This document shows, piece by piece, positions 23,962 through 35,890 of a stretch of DNA of 64,000 nucleotides; the first letter of the stretch is position 1, and the number at the start of each line of letters is the position of its first letter. Where the stretch lies: the NCBI GenBank assembly GCA_025738555.1, contig JAOVFP010000001.1, forward strand, positions 5,828,001 to 5,892,000, in the 5' to 3' direction. The DNA comes from Cyathus striatus. Lineage: Eukaryota; Basidiomycota; Agaricomycetes; Agaricales; Nidulariaceae. Below the pieces are notes generated by a model that ran no database searches, had not been told where the DNA came from, and worked only from the letters and a program-made list of their open reading frames with translations. The position numbers were made by a program, and so were the translations under genes.

Positions 23962-25244
23962 TTTGTCATGCTTTCATGCGCGTCACGCGTCACGTTTGTC
24001 ACGTTCTTCATGATCATTACACTCTTATGCATGTCACACATCTCACATCTATTTGTCACGCATTTCATGCTCGTCACACGTGTCACATCTTTGAGGCACA
24101 TCATGCCATGGTGATCTGCATGCATGTCACACATTTCACATATGTTACATATGCCATTTTTAAAATGCATCATGTGTTTTTCATGCATGTCACATTTTTC
24201 AAGTGCATTGCAACTTTTTCACAAATATCATGCTTTCCAATCACATCAGATTTTTTTGTCTCTACCACTATTCAAGTTGTCATGAGAGTGAAGTAAGTAT
24301 TTAATAGTATAGAGTGAATTATATATGCAGAGGAAACAATATGTACTTGTAAAATTGGAGATTGTAACATGGAAAATAACAATTAAAAAGTTATAGAAGT
24401 GTGGTAGTAAGAAGAAACTAGAATGAAAAATGTAGAGTGTATATGTAGTTGAAGTCTTACCCCCACTGACAGAGCATGAGAAATTTGGAAATGGGATGAT
24501 ATGATGTTTAATAATCAGGATTAGATATGTAATGAAATGACAAAGTAAAAACTATAATGGTTAGAGTCTGGATATGAAAGATGGTGAGATCATTATGATA
24601 AAAATGATTATTTTGGAAATATTTAACAACTGAACAGAAAAGGACATATACTGAAAGAACTACATATGGATAATAAATCTGAAAGAATGGTGAGTATATG
24701 TGATTCCACATCACATCAAACTCACATGTCTCAATTATTAAATAATCATGTTTCTTGAATTAACCATTGGTTATTCTTATATCTTCAATACACATTATTA
24801 AGTCACATATTATCTTACTCTATATGATTACATGACACTTCTACACTGTCAGAAAACCCCTCTTGTACTTCTCTTCACTTATTTGCTCAGTGGTAATTAC
24901 TTGCTTTTCTATTCTTTAGTTTAGTCAACTACATCATCACCTTCTTTTCTTCTTGTTCTCTTCTCAGAAGGACTACTTTGTTTTTTCTCCTTTCTTGTGT
25001 AAGAAAAACTTACTATCATTTTTCTGTAGTCATGTGCAGTATTGCCATACAAGATCTAAATCAATGCAAGATGCTGAATTACATTGCTAAGTAATGAGAT
25101 ATGAGTTAAATGTGGCATCACTGAGTGCTCTGATTCCTTGGATATGAAAGGTATGAAACATTTTCATTATAGACCTGTTGGAACCCCATAAACATGTCAC
25201 AATTATGATACACATGCAAGCATGATGTGCTTGAAATGTATTAT

Positions 25245-28200
25245 TGGGGGTCACCAATCACGCATGTCACACCAGCGTGACAGCTGGAGTCGTGGCTGTC
25301 ATTCTGATTGATCAGAACCGGGGAGCCTCGACAGCTTGAAATCAATCAAATGAGCTCAATGATTTATTTGTACTAAATTCAATGAGAAATCAATAAAAAT
25401 CGATGAGAAATTAATGAGAACTCAATGAAAATTCATACTAAAATCAATGCAATATCAATCACTGAGATCAATGAGTGTTCAATGGATTATTTACGAGCTC
25501 AATGAGAAATCATGAGTCCTGTTCATGTGTGAATCAATGAAAAAATCAATGAAAAATCAATGAAATGAAATCAATGAATAACTCGAAATTAATAGGTACC
25601 CAACTACAGGATATACTAAACACTTGGGTTGTTAACTACATGATTATACATACTACTATATCTACTAAACTATAAGTCCCTTTCTAACAATTCCGCTTTA
25701 CTCTATATTACACATACCTAGAGAGCGAAATCATGGTAGAACTCAATCAATTGTACTTAGTTAAAATTGTATTTCAATGCGGAGTTCAATGTAGAATTCA
25801 ATCACCTGTACTTTGTTAAAATTGTATTAAAATGCGGAAATCAATGTAGAATTCAATCACCTGTACTTTGTTAAAATTGTATTAAAATGCGGAAATCAAT
25901 GTAGAAATCAATCACTTGTACTTAGTTAAAATTGTATTTCAATGCGGAATTCAATGTAGAATTCAATCACCTATACTTTGTTAAAGTTGTATTAAAATGT
26001 GGAGATCAATGTAGAAATCAATGTAGAACTCAATCACTTGTACTTGCCATGAAATACAATTTTGACCAAGTACAAGTGATTGAATTCTACATTGATTTCT
26101 ACATTGATCTCCGCATTTTAATACAACTTTAACAAAGTATAGGTGATTGAATTCTATATTGAATTCTGCATTGATTTCCGCATTTTAATACAACTTTAAC
26201 AAAGTATAGGTGATTGAATTCTACATTGAATTCCGCATTGAAATACAATTTTAACTAAGTACAAGTGATTGATTTCTACATTGATTTCCGCATTTTAATA
26301 CAATTTTAACAAAGTACAGGTGATTGAATTCTACATTGAACTCCGCATTGAAATACAATTTTAACTAAGTACAATTGATTGAGTTCTACCATGATTTCGC
26401 TCTCTAGGTATGTGTAATATAGAGTAAAGCGGAATTGTTAGAAAGGGACTTATAGTTTAGTAGATATAGTAGTATGTATAATCATGTAGTTAACAACCCA
26501 AGTGTTTAGTATATCCTGTAGTTGGGTACCTATTAATTTCGAGTTATTCATTGATTTCATTTCATTGATTTTTCATTGATTTTTTCATTGATTCACACAT
26601 GAACAGGACTCATGATTTCTCATTGAGCTCGTAAATAATCCATTGAACACTCATTGATCTCAGTGATTGATATTGCATTGATTTTAGTATGAATTTTCAT
26701 TGAGTTCTCATTAATTTCTCATCGATTTTTATTGATTTCTCATTGAATTTAGTACAAATAAATCATTGAGCTCATTTGATTGATTTCAAGCTGTCGAGGC
26801 TCCCCGGTTCTGATCAATCAGAATGACAGCCACTAGTGACAGCCGTCAGCGCCCTTTTCCATTGACCCAGTCAAATATCTCAAGCTACAACTTAGTACAA
26901 GCCTCTGATTACCTTCAAATAACTTGCATTATATACAGTTGAATAGTATCCTTAATATTACTGAATGGATATGTGTGTATTAGTTATATCATTATAAAAT
27001 CGCGAGTTAATGGAATCTCTCTGCCAAAAATAGGCATCAAATCAATATTTCTGTCCCCAGCTCTCAGAATTGCAATATTCCGACTTTCTTCAATAACAAA
27101 TATTATACAGTAAAGGTAATAGAACAATGTTGTTGAGCCAGAATTTTGAAAAATAATCTCTGACCATGATATCTGGTATATCATATGTCATTATTTTGGG
27201 GTAACAATCACAAATTAAAAATTCGGGCTCAACAGTTTTATTCTCCTAATAGAACTGATCATATTTCGTCACTAACACAAGTTGTAAAATTGAGTTCCCG
27301 TTGCATGGCCGCAGTTTCAAGTGAGGGTCACTAATTTGACATGTCACACCAATGTGACAGTGATGCATGCCCATTTTGCACGGACTCAGTGAAATATCTT
27401 TTCCTACAGATACTCAATCACTTTAAAATAACTTGCATGGTATGTAATTGAGTAGCATATTTAATCTGATATAATTATATTTTTAGTAGTCTAATACATA
27501 AATTTAAATTTGCATAATAGTCCAACCTCTGCCAAAATATGCATCAAATCAGTAATATTGTGCCCAGTCTTCAGATTTTCACTTTATCCACTAATCTTAA
27601 TGACAAAAGTTATATAATTTAACATAAGGAACAAAACTGTTGAGCCAGAATTTTAAGAAACCTTCTTTAACCAGTCAATCATGCAAGGTAACACACAAGA
27701 TTTCCAGGTAAAAGTCAAAAAATAAAAATTCAGGCTCAACAGTTCTATTCTAATACTAAATCTGAGTACTTTTTGTTATTAAAGCTAGCTGTTAAAGTGA
27801 AATTCTGATGAGTGGCCATAGATACAAGTTTTGCCCTCCTAAATAGCATGAGAAACTAGTATAACATACACTCAAGTTGCACTGTGGACCACCATTAGAC
27901 AGCTATTCTCTTCATAATAATTATTCTAACTCAATATTGTTGTTAATATGTTGTAGCTGAGCACTTTATATCACTATCACTAATTAAAATAATAAGTTTC
28001 CATAAAGCAATTGAAGTTGTAATTTCATTGTATCAAAGAGTGTGGGAAATTAGCACAGCACACTTGGAAATACCGCACATACACCACTTAAACACTACTT
28101 CCAAGTGATAACTTAGCAGAAATTCATAAAATAAGCTTTATTATACTACATTTGAACTACTGTTTATGATTATAAAAATAATTTAACCATATATAGTAAA

Positions 28201-28471
28201 ATATCTCTTTAATTCTTCAATTCAGCAACTGTGACAAAGTTGTGACAAGAAAGGAAGATGTATTTAAGCATTTATGTTTATAATTTCAACATGGTACATA
28301 TATTTCAATGCTTGGAATAGATAAGATATTATTATTACACAGAAAGAATGAAGAGAAACACTTAGAATTTCACTTCCCTGCATCAGTTTTATTGTGGGTC
28401 AAGATTTTCGTCACTTTTGGTCACACTGTGTGACGTCATGCTAAACACCATATAGGGATTGGTGACCCCCA
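25245..28471. mobile_element. nested TIR element, 7-bp target duplication, termini TGGGG
   Basis: The 7-bp duplication GTATTAT lies at 25238-25244 and 28472-28478. The 15-bp inverted termini are perfect: TGGGGGTCACCAATC at 25245-25259, mirrored at 28457-28471. The interior has two diverged tandem units of about 480 bp (26844-27329 and 27330 to about 27830). These share TGTCACACCA, CTCTGCCAAAA, GTTGAGCCAGAATTTT and GGCTCAACAGTT. The first unit is interrupted by the palindromic element 25285-26835. Without it the element is about 1.67 kb. There is no coding capacity. It shares duplication length and TGGGG termini with the element at 57836-58837. The superfamily is not assigned. Confidence 0.85.
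25285..26835. mobile_element. near-perfect 1.55-kb palindromic element, 8-bp target duplication
   Basis: GTGACAGC lies at 25277-25284 and 26836-26843. The two halves are inverted copies from GTGGCTGTCATTCTGATTG (25292) to its mirror (ending 26833), with the centre near 26060. Each arm contains ATTGATTTCA/TGAAATCAAT-rich sequence, a unique block (25590-25740 and 26380-26540), and about five 55-bp units with AATGCGGAAATCAATGTAGA. The aligned tandem unit at 27330 lacks this insert and so shows the empty site. CpGs are retained in both arms. An 8-bp duplication with a TAGTGGC-type end suggests a hAT-like fold-back element; this is an inference, and no transposase is present. Confidence 0.85.
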
Positions 28472-28747
28472 GTATTATGCATCTCAAAGATGTGACATCA
28501 GTAACACTTATGATGATGTGTGTGAAAGCATGATGAAAGTCTCAAAGACATGATGAATATGATGTATGTGCAAATCATAAGAAACAGATGTGACTTATGT
28601 GACGCGTGACGCGCATACAAAGTATGACAAATGCATTGTGATGAGCATGAAATGTGTGACAAATAGATGTGAGATGTGTGACATGCATAAGAGTGTAACG
28701 CTCATGAAGAACGTGACAAACGTGACGCGTGACGCGCATGAAAGCAT

Positions 28748-28881
28748 GACAAACGCGCTAAAGCGTGACAAACGCGCTAAAGCGTGACAAACGTGCTAAA
28801 GCGTGACAAACGCGCTAAAGCGTGACAAACGCGCTAAAGCGTGACAAACGCGCTAAAGCGTGACAAACGCGCTAAAGCGTG
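28748..28881. repeat. 19-bp minisatellite, 7 copies (right arm)
   Basis: TGACAAACGCGCTAAAGCG is repeated seven times, the inverse of the left-arm minisatellite at 23601-23961. The third copy has CGTGC. The variant copies in the two arms carry different changes, so the arms have evolved apart at this locus. Confidence 0.95.
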
Positions 28882-29389
28882 ACAAGTGCAATATATGCAT
28901 AGTGTGGGAGAATTGTGACAGACGTGACGCCCGTGAAAATTGTCACAAATGTGATATGTGGGAAATGTATGATGAATTGATGCGTGGGAATATGCGTGAC
29001 AGACGTGACGGGCGGGAAGAATGTGACAAATGTGATGCGCGGGAATATATGTGACGTGTGACAAATGCGAAGCGCGGGAATATGTGTGACGAACGTGACG
29101 CGCGTGAATAACGTGACAAATGTGATGCGCGGGAAAAATATAAGGCGCGGGAATATGTGTGACGAACGTGACGTGCGTGAAGTACGTGACAAATGTGATG
29201 CGCGGGAAAAATATGAGGCGCGGGAATATGTGTGACGAACGTGACGCGCGTGAAGTACGTGACAAATGTGATGCGCGGGAAAAATATGAGGCGCGGGAAT
29301 ATGTGTGACGAACGTGACGCGCGTGAAGTACGTGACAAATGCGAAGCGTGAGAAATATGTGAAACGCAGATCAACTAATAATCTGTAAT

Positions 29390-29700
29390 AGCAATACATT
29401 AATAACAATAGAAAGCATAAAGTAATGAGTACTTATGAGTACACATACTAGTATTACAATAGCAATAGGAAATATAAAGTAATGAGTGCTTATGAGTACA
29501 CATACTAGTATTACAATAGCAATAGGAAATATAAAGTAATGAGTGCTTATGAGTACACATACTAGTATTACAATAGCAATAGGAATCATACAGTAATGAG
29601 TGCTTATGAGTACACACACTAGTATTACAATAACAATAGGAATTATAAAGTAATGAGTACTAATGAGTACACATACTAGTATTACAATAACAATAGGATA
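29390..29700. repeat. 57-bp subterminal tandem repeat, right arm, about 5 copies
   Basis: Inverted version of the left-arm array, unit containing ATGAGTACTTATGAGTACAC and ACTAGTATTACAATA. There are fewer copies than on the left. The minus strand is open for 128 codons through the array (29371-29757). Confidence 0.85.
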
Positions 29701-29844
29701 CAAGAAGTAATGAGTTTTTATGAGTAACCTGTATACTACATACAGTATATGCCTCACTCATATAACATAGGCCTTATATGATATCTCATATCATTTAACA
29801 CTGCTGTTAAATGATAAATTTGGCTGACACCCCTCGAATAAGCA

Positions 29845-32800
29845 ACTGAGTGCAAGATAAGAATTTGAACATGTATGCTTAATGTTCAATAAGTAGTGCA
29901 TGCTCACACATATGGACCTCAATTTAGATATCACTATTATCATACAAAGCACTTTCAATGTTCTGACATTTAGGCAGGGTTCATGCAGGCTAGGAGTGGC
30001 TATATGTGCTCATATATTATAAGGTGGACAAATTCTTGTATGTGATATTCTATCTTCTACAGTGTAATGCAATAGCATGGTTTAAGGACTTGTAAATTAA
30101 GAATGATTTCGAGGTTTAATTGGAGCACCTAGTTTTTCTACCATACATGCACAAATGACAGCGCTATTGAGCATGTACACTCAGGCAAGGCTCAGGGTCG
30201 AATTTTCACACTCAAAATAAATACCATTTACTTATATCGCCCATTTTCATGCCAAGTACAACTCAGTTTTATTTCTTTCATAGCTATAAGAGTTCTAATC
30301 TACCTGAGCTGTGAAACTTGTAGTTTTAATTACCATACCACATTTATTCTTTATGTTACCTACTCACTACAGTACTACCTAGCCAGAGTCATTACCTACT
30401 TAAATTGTCGTACCTACACTCAGTAAATTCAGATTTTTATTACCCCCCTGTTTTAACTTGTATTGTACCTCACTAAAAACGGAGGATAGATGGATGTCAT
30501 TCCACTTACATCATCTTTGTTGAGAAGATACTTGCAAGCTAGCATCTTCCTTCACAAGATCATGCTCAACTTGAAGAATGAATGTGTGAGTGTTAATAAG
30601 AATATCTATAACACTCACACTCAAACTCAATTTCAGTGTGAGTGTGAGTATAAATATTATACTCAGACCCGCTGTTAGTGCAACTGATAATTTGAAGGTG
30701 TACAAAGTGTACAGAGAGCAACTCTGGTGTCCATCTAGTATCACTGGTGCCATTCTAATGATTCCTGATGTGGGAATGACTTGAACTCTGAAGGATAGTA
30801 TACCTATGGGTTTACTGGGGGACTAAAAATCAAAGGAGAAGGGATTGTGTTGACAGTAGGCAGGAAACAGGTAGAAAATGTGCAGTCAGAATGTAATTGG
30901 GTGGTATTAAATTGGAGAATCAAATGTACTTTTTATGTAAAGTAGTAGTACACACAGATTATATATGTTCTATCTTATCAATGGAACAATCCTACACTGC
31001 TAAGTTAAGCTTCTGCAAGTAACAAGCTGTTGCCACACCAGTGGTTAATTGAATGTGCATTGGGGGAGTTGGACTCGAGACCAGTTGAATAGACAAGGCA
31101 CTCTTTATCCGTTTCTAACTCCCTCATTCTCCTGCACCAGATAGGTACACTCGACATCATACAGAATATTTGCTCACTTGTGCCCATCCACCCTCATACC
31201 TCAATACTAATTTCAATTTCTTACATACCACTTTTATTCTTTTCCTTTATTCTACTGCTCTTTTACTGTGTTCTTTTACTCTTCTTCTATTCCTCTGTAA
31301 CATATTTTCACTGCCCCTTCACCTTCAATTTCATTATGCTTACTCTCTTCTCATTCTTTCATATTTGTGTGGCATCAGGGCTTGACTGCAATAAAGGTCT
31401 TTTTTCTTGGTGGTGTTTATCACTCGCATCTTCATGTGGGTGGTTTGCACTACTGCTCCTATTCTCCTTGGTGCAAGTGAGAACGATTGGGTAAGTTATA
31501 TTTGGCTTGCGGTACACAATAGATTACTGAATATGAGGGACTTTCATGCATAGGCCAGGCATGTCCCTCACACCATGCACATACATGGATTAATAAGTTG
31601 TCATAGTTTAATGCATTGACTCTAACTATTGTGCTATACACACTCTTGTGCTCGTGTTGTAGAGCAGGTGTTTTGCCTGCACTACAAAAATCAAGATATT
31701 ACAATTTCTATTATGTAATCCAGTGATGCGTGCATTGATGCATTTGTTCACATTCATGCACTCTCTCTCTCCCTCATTTCCCTTCAATGCCAACACTACT
31801 GCATCGCCCTCAATGCCACAATTACTCAAGATCATCAGTACTGTGCACTACCAAGACCCACTAAATGCACAGTTTGCTTTACCAAAGGCTGTGTCAGTAC
31901 CCTATGTCTCCCTCCCCCAAGTTTTTAGTTTACAAAATTTCTTCCAATTCATCGGTATGCTTTATGTTTCAAACCTTTCCTTTTTCTTCCAATAAATCTA
32001 CAGTCTCTACACCTTTAATTTCTGTTCTATTCAACTATTCCTCATTTAGTGATCTCCTTATTCTAATTTTCTATAAAAATCATGTAACTACTTCTTCCTA
32101 ACTCAGTTTACATTTGACCCCTTCTCAACACCTTAGAACACCCAGGTCAAATGGATGTTCAACTGACTTGCTTACAATTTCTTTGTTTAGGCCTCAAGCT
32201 CATTGTTACCTCTACAGTGTTCACACTCATTAATATAATAAGTTGTCAATTTTTATGATGTGAATATGACAATAGAGAGGTCTGCATATGTATGTCTGCA
32301 TATTCATACTGACGGACACAAACCTATCATTAATGTGAGCATGAATGTCCCTTAAATTCACACTTTTTAAGGAAGTATGATACAGAGCTAAATAAATTTA
32401 TGACATACTATCATCGCACCCTAATTTCTGGTTGTGCATTCAATTTGGACCTTGTAGATGACATGACATCTCAGATTAAAAATAGCAGTTGGAAATTAGA
32501 TTCATTAAGTAGGTGAGATCAAAAAACAGAAGAAACTAATATACACTCTACATTGGCACAAGTACTGTAGGTGGCATGCAAGCAACCAATGCATTTTTTC
32601 TTATATTTCAATTTATTGATGAGCTTAGATAGCTTTAATCCTGAGAGTGTGGCTCACAGACCTACAGCTCATTATCCTTTTGAATAGCATTGTCACTCAT
32701 CTTATCTTCCTATCCTGCACCCTTAATTTATTTATCTTAGAAATATATACAGTATACAACCATCAAATGTGACAGAAAAAACATGATGTCATCATAACTC

Positions 32801-33430
32801 TTTGTTCCCTCCTCCAATTTTTACAAATGATAAATAGGTAGATAGTGTAGTACTTCATTAACTCTACTGTAAAATATTTAATGCATTGGATGAAGGGAAG
32901 TTGGTCAAATATGCAAAATGGTGGATGGAAATGGATTTTGATCAGCACCACATGGCATGACAGTCAATTATTTATTACAAAACCATTCAAAATTAGTAGT
33001 GCTGAAGTCCTGGATCAGCTTATAAATAAAGTTTTGATGTCTTGCAAGACAGTAAATATCACAGAATCTGTAATTCTATAAAGATATGACATACACAGCT
33101 TAATAAGAATGATAGAAAATGTAGATTAGTGCTTTTCCTCAACAACTATATACTATAAGAGTGATTATTCCTGATTTTTCACAACAATACAAGCCACAGA
33201 AGTTTTGAAATTCACTAAATTATCCAAACTCCCCACTTTGTTTTGCATATAATTCTTTGGAGTGTAAATATTTTGAATGGCTACTTTCTGTAACATTTTA
33301 ATAGTATGCTATTCCTTGCGATTCAAAAAGAATTGGTGTAATTGGTGTAGACTTGGGATCAGGATAAGCAAAATGAGAAAAGTTGTCACACGAAGCGATA
33401 GTGTCACGTTTGATGGTTGTATACTGTACA
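29845..33430. other. CpG-poor intergenic stretch, no supported gene
   Basis: Several overlapping frames of 60-104 codons exist (for example 31180-31494, 31723-31995, 32881-33081), but none shows a recognised motif or a consistent exon structure. A small imperfect hairpin of CACTCACAC/GTGTGAGTGTGAG lies near 30612-30650. The stretch may hold eroded genes. Confidence 0.4.
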
Positions 33431-33642
33431 TATGAAAGTGACAGAATTTTGGTCTCAGAAAGCACATGTCATAACCTTGACGAAGGCTCCTGACTCCCGA
33501 GCACACTAACCGAACTTCATATCCGAAGAAAGAACACCCGAAGAGTAAATCTAGATCCTAAATCGGCAGACAAGTTGCCGAGGCGCGGAATTTTATTTTA
33601 TTTGATGGCTTGGAGCGTGGTGCTCCGGCTTTCCATAGTAAT
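33431..33642 (+). repeat. CpG-rich copy of the 210-bp dispersed repeat
   Basis: Matches the reverse complement of 22338-22547. It keeps CpG at most sites where the other copy has TpG or CpA, which makes it the better-preserved version. It marks the left edge of the CpG-rich block. Confidence 0.8.
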
Positions 33643-33668
33643 CGAGTTCAATTTCCGAATCTTTATTA

Positions 33669-34085
33669 CTGTACTAACACAATCAATTCGGCACCCCCCA
33701 CAGTGCGTTACATTCCAAACCCATAGTTACATTCGGCACTGCAAGATTTTAGGCGTTACATATTGTAATATTCGGCATTCCAGATATTTTTATCATTACA
33801 TGGGTCGACCAAAGGTGTCATGCCAGTCATGCTGGTAGAGGACAAGCGGAAATGATGAAGATGGCTCAGACATTGATTAAGGTACATCAAACTACGTTAA
33901 CGTTCTGCAACAACTTGTATGGTAGTTTAGAGACAATACAGACCTTAAAAACAATACATTTTGAAGGAGACAAAAATTTTGGGAAAATTCGGCATTTCTG
34001 TTTCAGATGCGTTACTTACCCTTAAATTTCGGCATACCCGGCAGGTGCGTTATGCGTTACTGCCGAATTGATTGTGTTAGTACAG
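33669..34085. mobile_element. Tc1/mariner-type MITE, 417 bp
   Basis: The 25-bp terminal inverted repeats are perfect (33669-33693 and 34061-34085), beginning CTGTACTAACACAATC, and TA flanks both ends (33667-33668, 34086-34087). The interior repeats TTCGGCA and GCGTTAC motifs in both orientations. There is no coding frame. The TA duplication and short perfect TIR fit a non-autonomous Tc1/mariner element. CpGs are retained, suggesting a recent insertion. Confidence 0.85.
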
Positions 34086-34087
34086 TA

Positions 34088-34384
34088 CCTTACAATGGAT
34101 ATCTTATCCATTCCTGGTATGTACAATTCTTGCTGTTCATTAGTGCTCATACCAACACTGATATTGCATGTATTATTATATAGAATCTGCAGTTGGTGTC
34201 GAGAGAGTGTTTTCCGGGGGCCGAGATACTGTTTCGTTGCGTTGCACCGGCCATTCAGCAGAGACTATATGTACCTTGATGTTAGAAAAGTACTGCCTTC
34301 ATACCGTCTATGCCAGTGCAGGAAAGCATTGATATTTTTAATCGGAACTAAAGGCTTAAATTCACTTCTTCTACTTGTATATAC
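34088..34384. other. CpG-rich sequence, no supported gene
   Basis: A plus-strand frame of 112 codons (34068-34406) starts inside the MITE and has no recognised motif. It is probably chance. Confidence 0.35.
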
Positions 34385-34397
34385 ACATATTCACAGT

Positions 34398-34556
34398 GCC
34401 GTATAGACCGTATATACCGTATATGACCGTTTACGGTACCGTACCGTTTTTTTGAGGTGTAGAATTTGTTCAGATACGGTACGGTTACGGACATACCGTA
34501 ACTGTATTGTGACCGTAATGTGTATGCCCGTATACCGTATACGGTACGGTGTATAG
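34398..34556. repeat. cluster of CCGTAT/ACGGTAC palindromic motifs
   Basis: More than fifteen occurrences of CCGT or ACGG occur within 160 bp, arranged as direct and inverted copies around TACGGTACCGTACCG and GTATACCGTATACGGTACGG. The density is far above the surroundings. It could be a fold-back micro-element, a replication or recombination hot spot, or a cluster of binding sites; the sequence does not decide. Confidence 0.6.
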
Positions 34557-34719
34557 CCCTAGTGACAAGGGTAGCGATGGCGATGGCAACATTGAAGATG
34601 TATAGGAAGTCGTACAAGACCGCTAACAGAATGGACAATCCAGGCAGCAGGCACGGGCACGTAAGTGCGTATGAGGGAGGATGCGTGCGACGGTGCGAGT
34701 GAAGCGTGGCGTGAACATA

Positions 34720-35890
34720 TTCAAGTTGGTTACGGGATAACGAGGATGTGAGTGAAGTTGAAGAGGGAAGTCTGATAACGGGAAAGAAGTAGAAGGTCGA
34801 TGTACAGATAGTGGTGCGTGGAATGAAGTGAGGATGAGATGTTGTACACTCCAAGCTGAGGTACCCTGATCCGTACTTGAAATGCGTGGGTGGACGGATG
34901 TAAGTATACCAATTTGCAAGGTCAGAACTTCCTACCCCAACGTATACACGAAGAACGTTGTAGATGGTATTAGCCTGACGTCCTAGACGGTACACTCCTC
35001 GACCTTGCAACAGCGAGGTCCACAAGTCCATCTTTCTAAGCGTTCTCGTGATCTTCGTCCCCACAGTCCATGCAGCCGATAGCCCTCTAAACCGACCCTA
35101 CTGCACACTGACAACCCGCTCCTCGTCCAATATCGTATCACCTCACACATCCGTATTCCCGGGCCCCACAAGTTTCCCACTGCGTCAAGTATATGACAAT
35201 ACCCCTCTAAACGGCCACGAATGCAAGTACTGTGTTCATATCGAAGTTCGCTATCATATAAAAGATGTGTCTATGGGAAGTCTAGGAGACGTGGCCATAT
35301 GTGCTTGGTATGGGAGAACCGAAGCGGGCATGCCTAGTGACGAGGCGCCTATTCGAGTTCCTTGTGAGGTGACGTAGAAGTAGGTGAAGTTGTGAAGACG
35401 GGGATTGTGAAGAGGAGAGTAGCTCTTCCCGATAACGGCGTTCTCGTGATCTTCGTAGATATAGTCCATACGCCTCAAAGCGCTCCATCCAAGTCGGCCA
35501 TAACTGCGCACTGACACACCGCTCCTCGCTCAACTTCGTATCATTCCACACGTTCATACGCCCGGGTTTCGCTGCATCATACATCCTGTCTGCTAGCCAC
35601 AACTCCCCTCTAGACAGCCACAAATACAAGTACTGAGTCAGTATTCAAACCGAAGTTCGCAACTTGTAAATTGTGCAGCAGAGAAAGTAAAGACAAGAGT
35701 GGCGACGAAGGTTATACAAAGTGTGTGTTTCTGGAAAGTCCAGGAGACGTGGCTGTAGTGTCTGTTATGGGAGAACCGAGGCGGGCGTGCGTAGTGACGT
35801 GGCGCTTATTCAAGTTCCGTGTGAGATAACGAGGAAGTAGGTGAAGTTGTGAAGACGGGGATTGTGAAAAGGAAAGAAACCCAACACCGA
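34720..35890 (-). pseudogene. tandemly duplicated gene remnants, family unknown
   Basis: Two clear units and a partial third. CGTTCTCGTGATCTTCG recurs at about 35040 and 35439. AGGAGACGTGGC recurs at about 35284 and 35750, GGTGAAGTTGTGAAGACGGG at about 35381 and 35841, with a weaker relative at about 34750. The minus strand gives protein-like stretches such as ELWLADRMYDAAKPGRMNVW and DTKLSEERCVSAQLWP (about 35480-35620), and a frame-shifted relative at 35050-35180. The fragment at 18500-18640 belongs to the same family. Frames are broken and no function is recognised. Since CpG is kept, the breaks are not only due to deamination. Confidence 0.45.

Larger units (their letters stand above)
22609..29835. 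mobile_element. Mutator-like long-arm element, complete (copy 1)
   Basis: The 9-bp duplication GAATAAGCA lies at 22600-22608 and 29836-29844. The termini are inverted: GTGTCAGCCAAATTTATC on the left and, from the right end, GAGGGGTGTCAGCCAAATTT. Each arm has the same order: terminal block, 57-bp subterminal repeats (22745-23225; 29390-29700), 55-bp TGTCACG/TTCCCGCGC repeats, a 19-bp minisatellite, then a degenerate TGTCACA tail to about 24200 and from about 28490. The core matches that of copy 2 in inverse orientation. No transposase is encoded. With the nested 3.2-kb insertion removed, the element is about 4.0 kb. A 9-bp duplication plus long TIRs is typical of Mutator-like elements; that class is inferred. 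The arms keep many CpGs, unlike copies 2 and 3. Confidence 0.85.

Noticed and set aside
34348..35064. 238-codon minus-strand frame as a gene
   Set aside because: It runs across the ACGGTAC cluster and the duplicated remnants, shows no motif, and is within chance length for GC-richer DNA with few stops on this strand.
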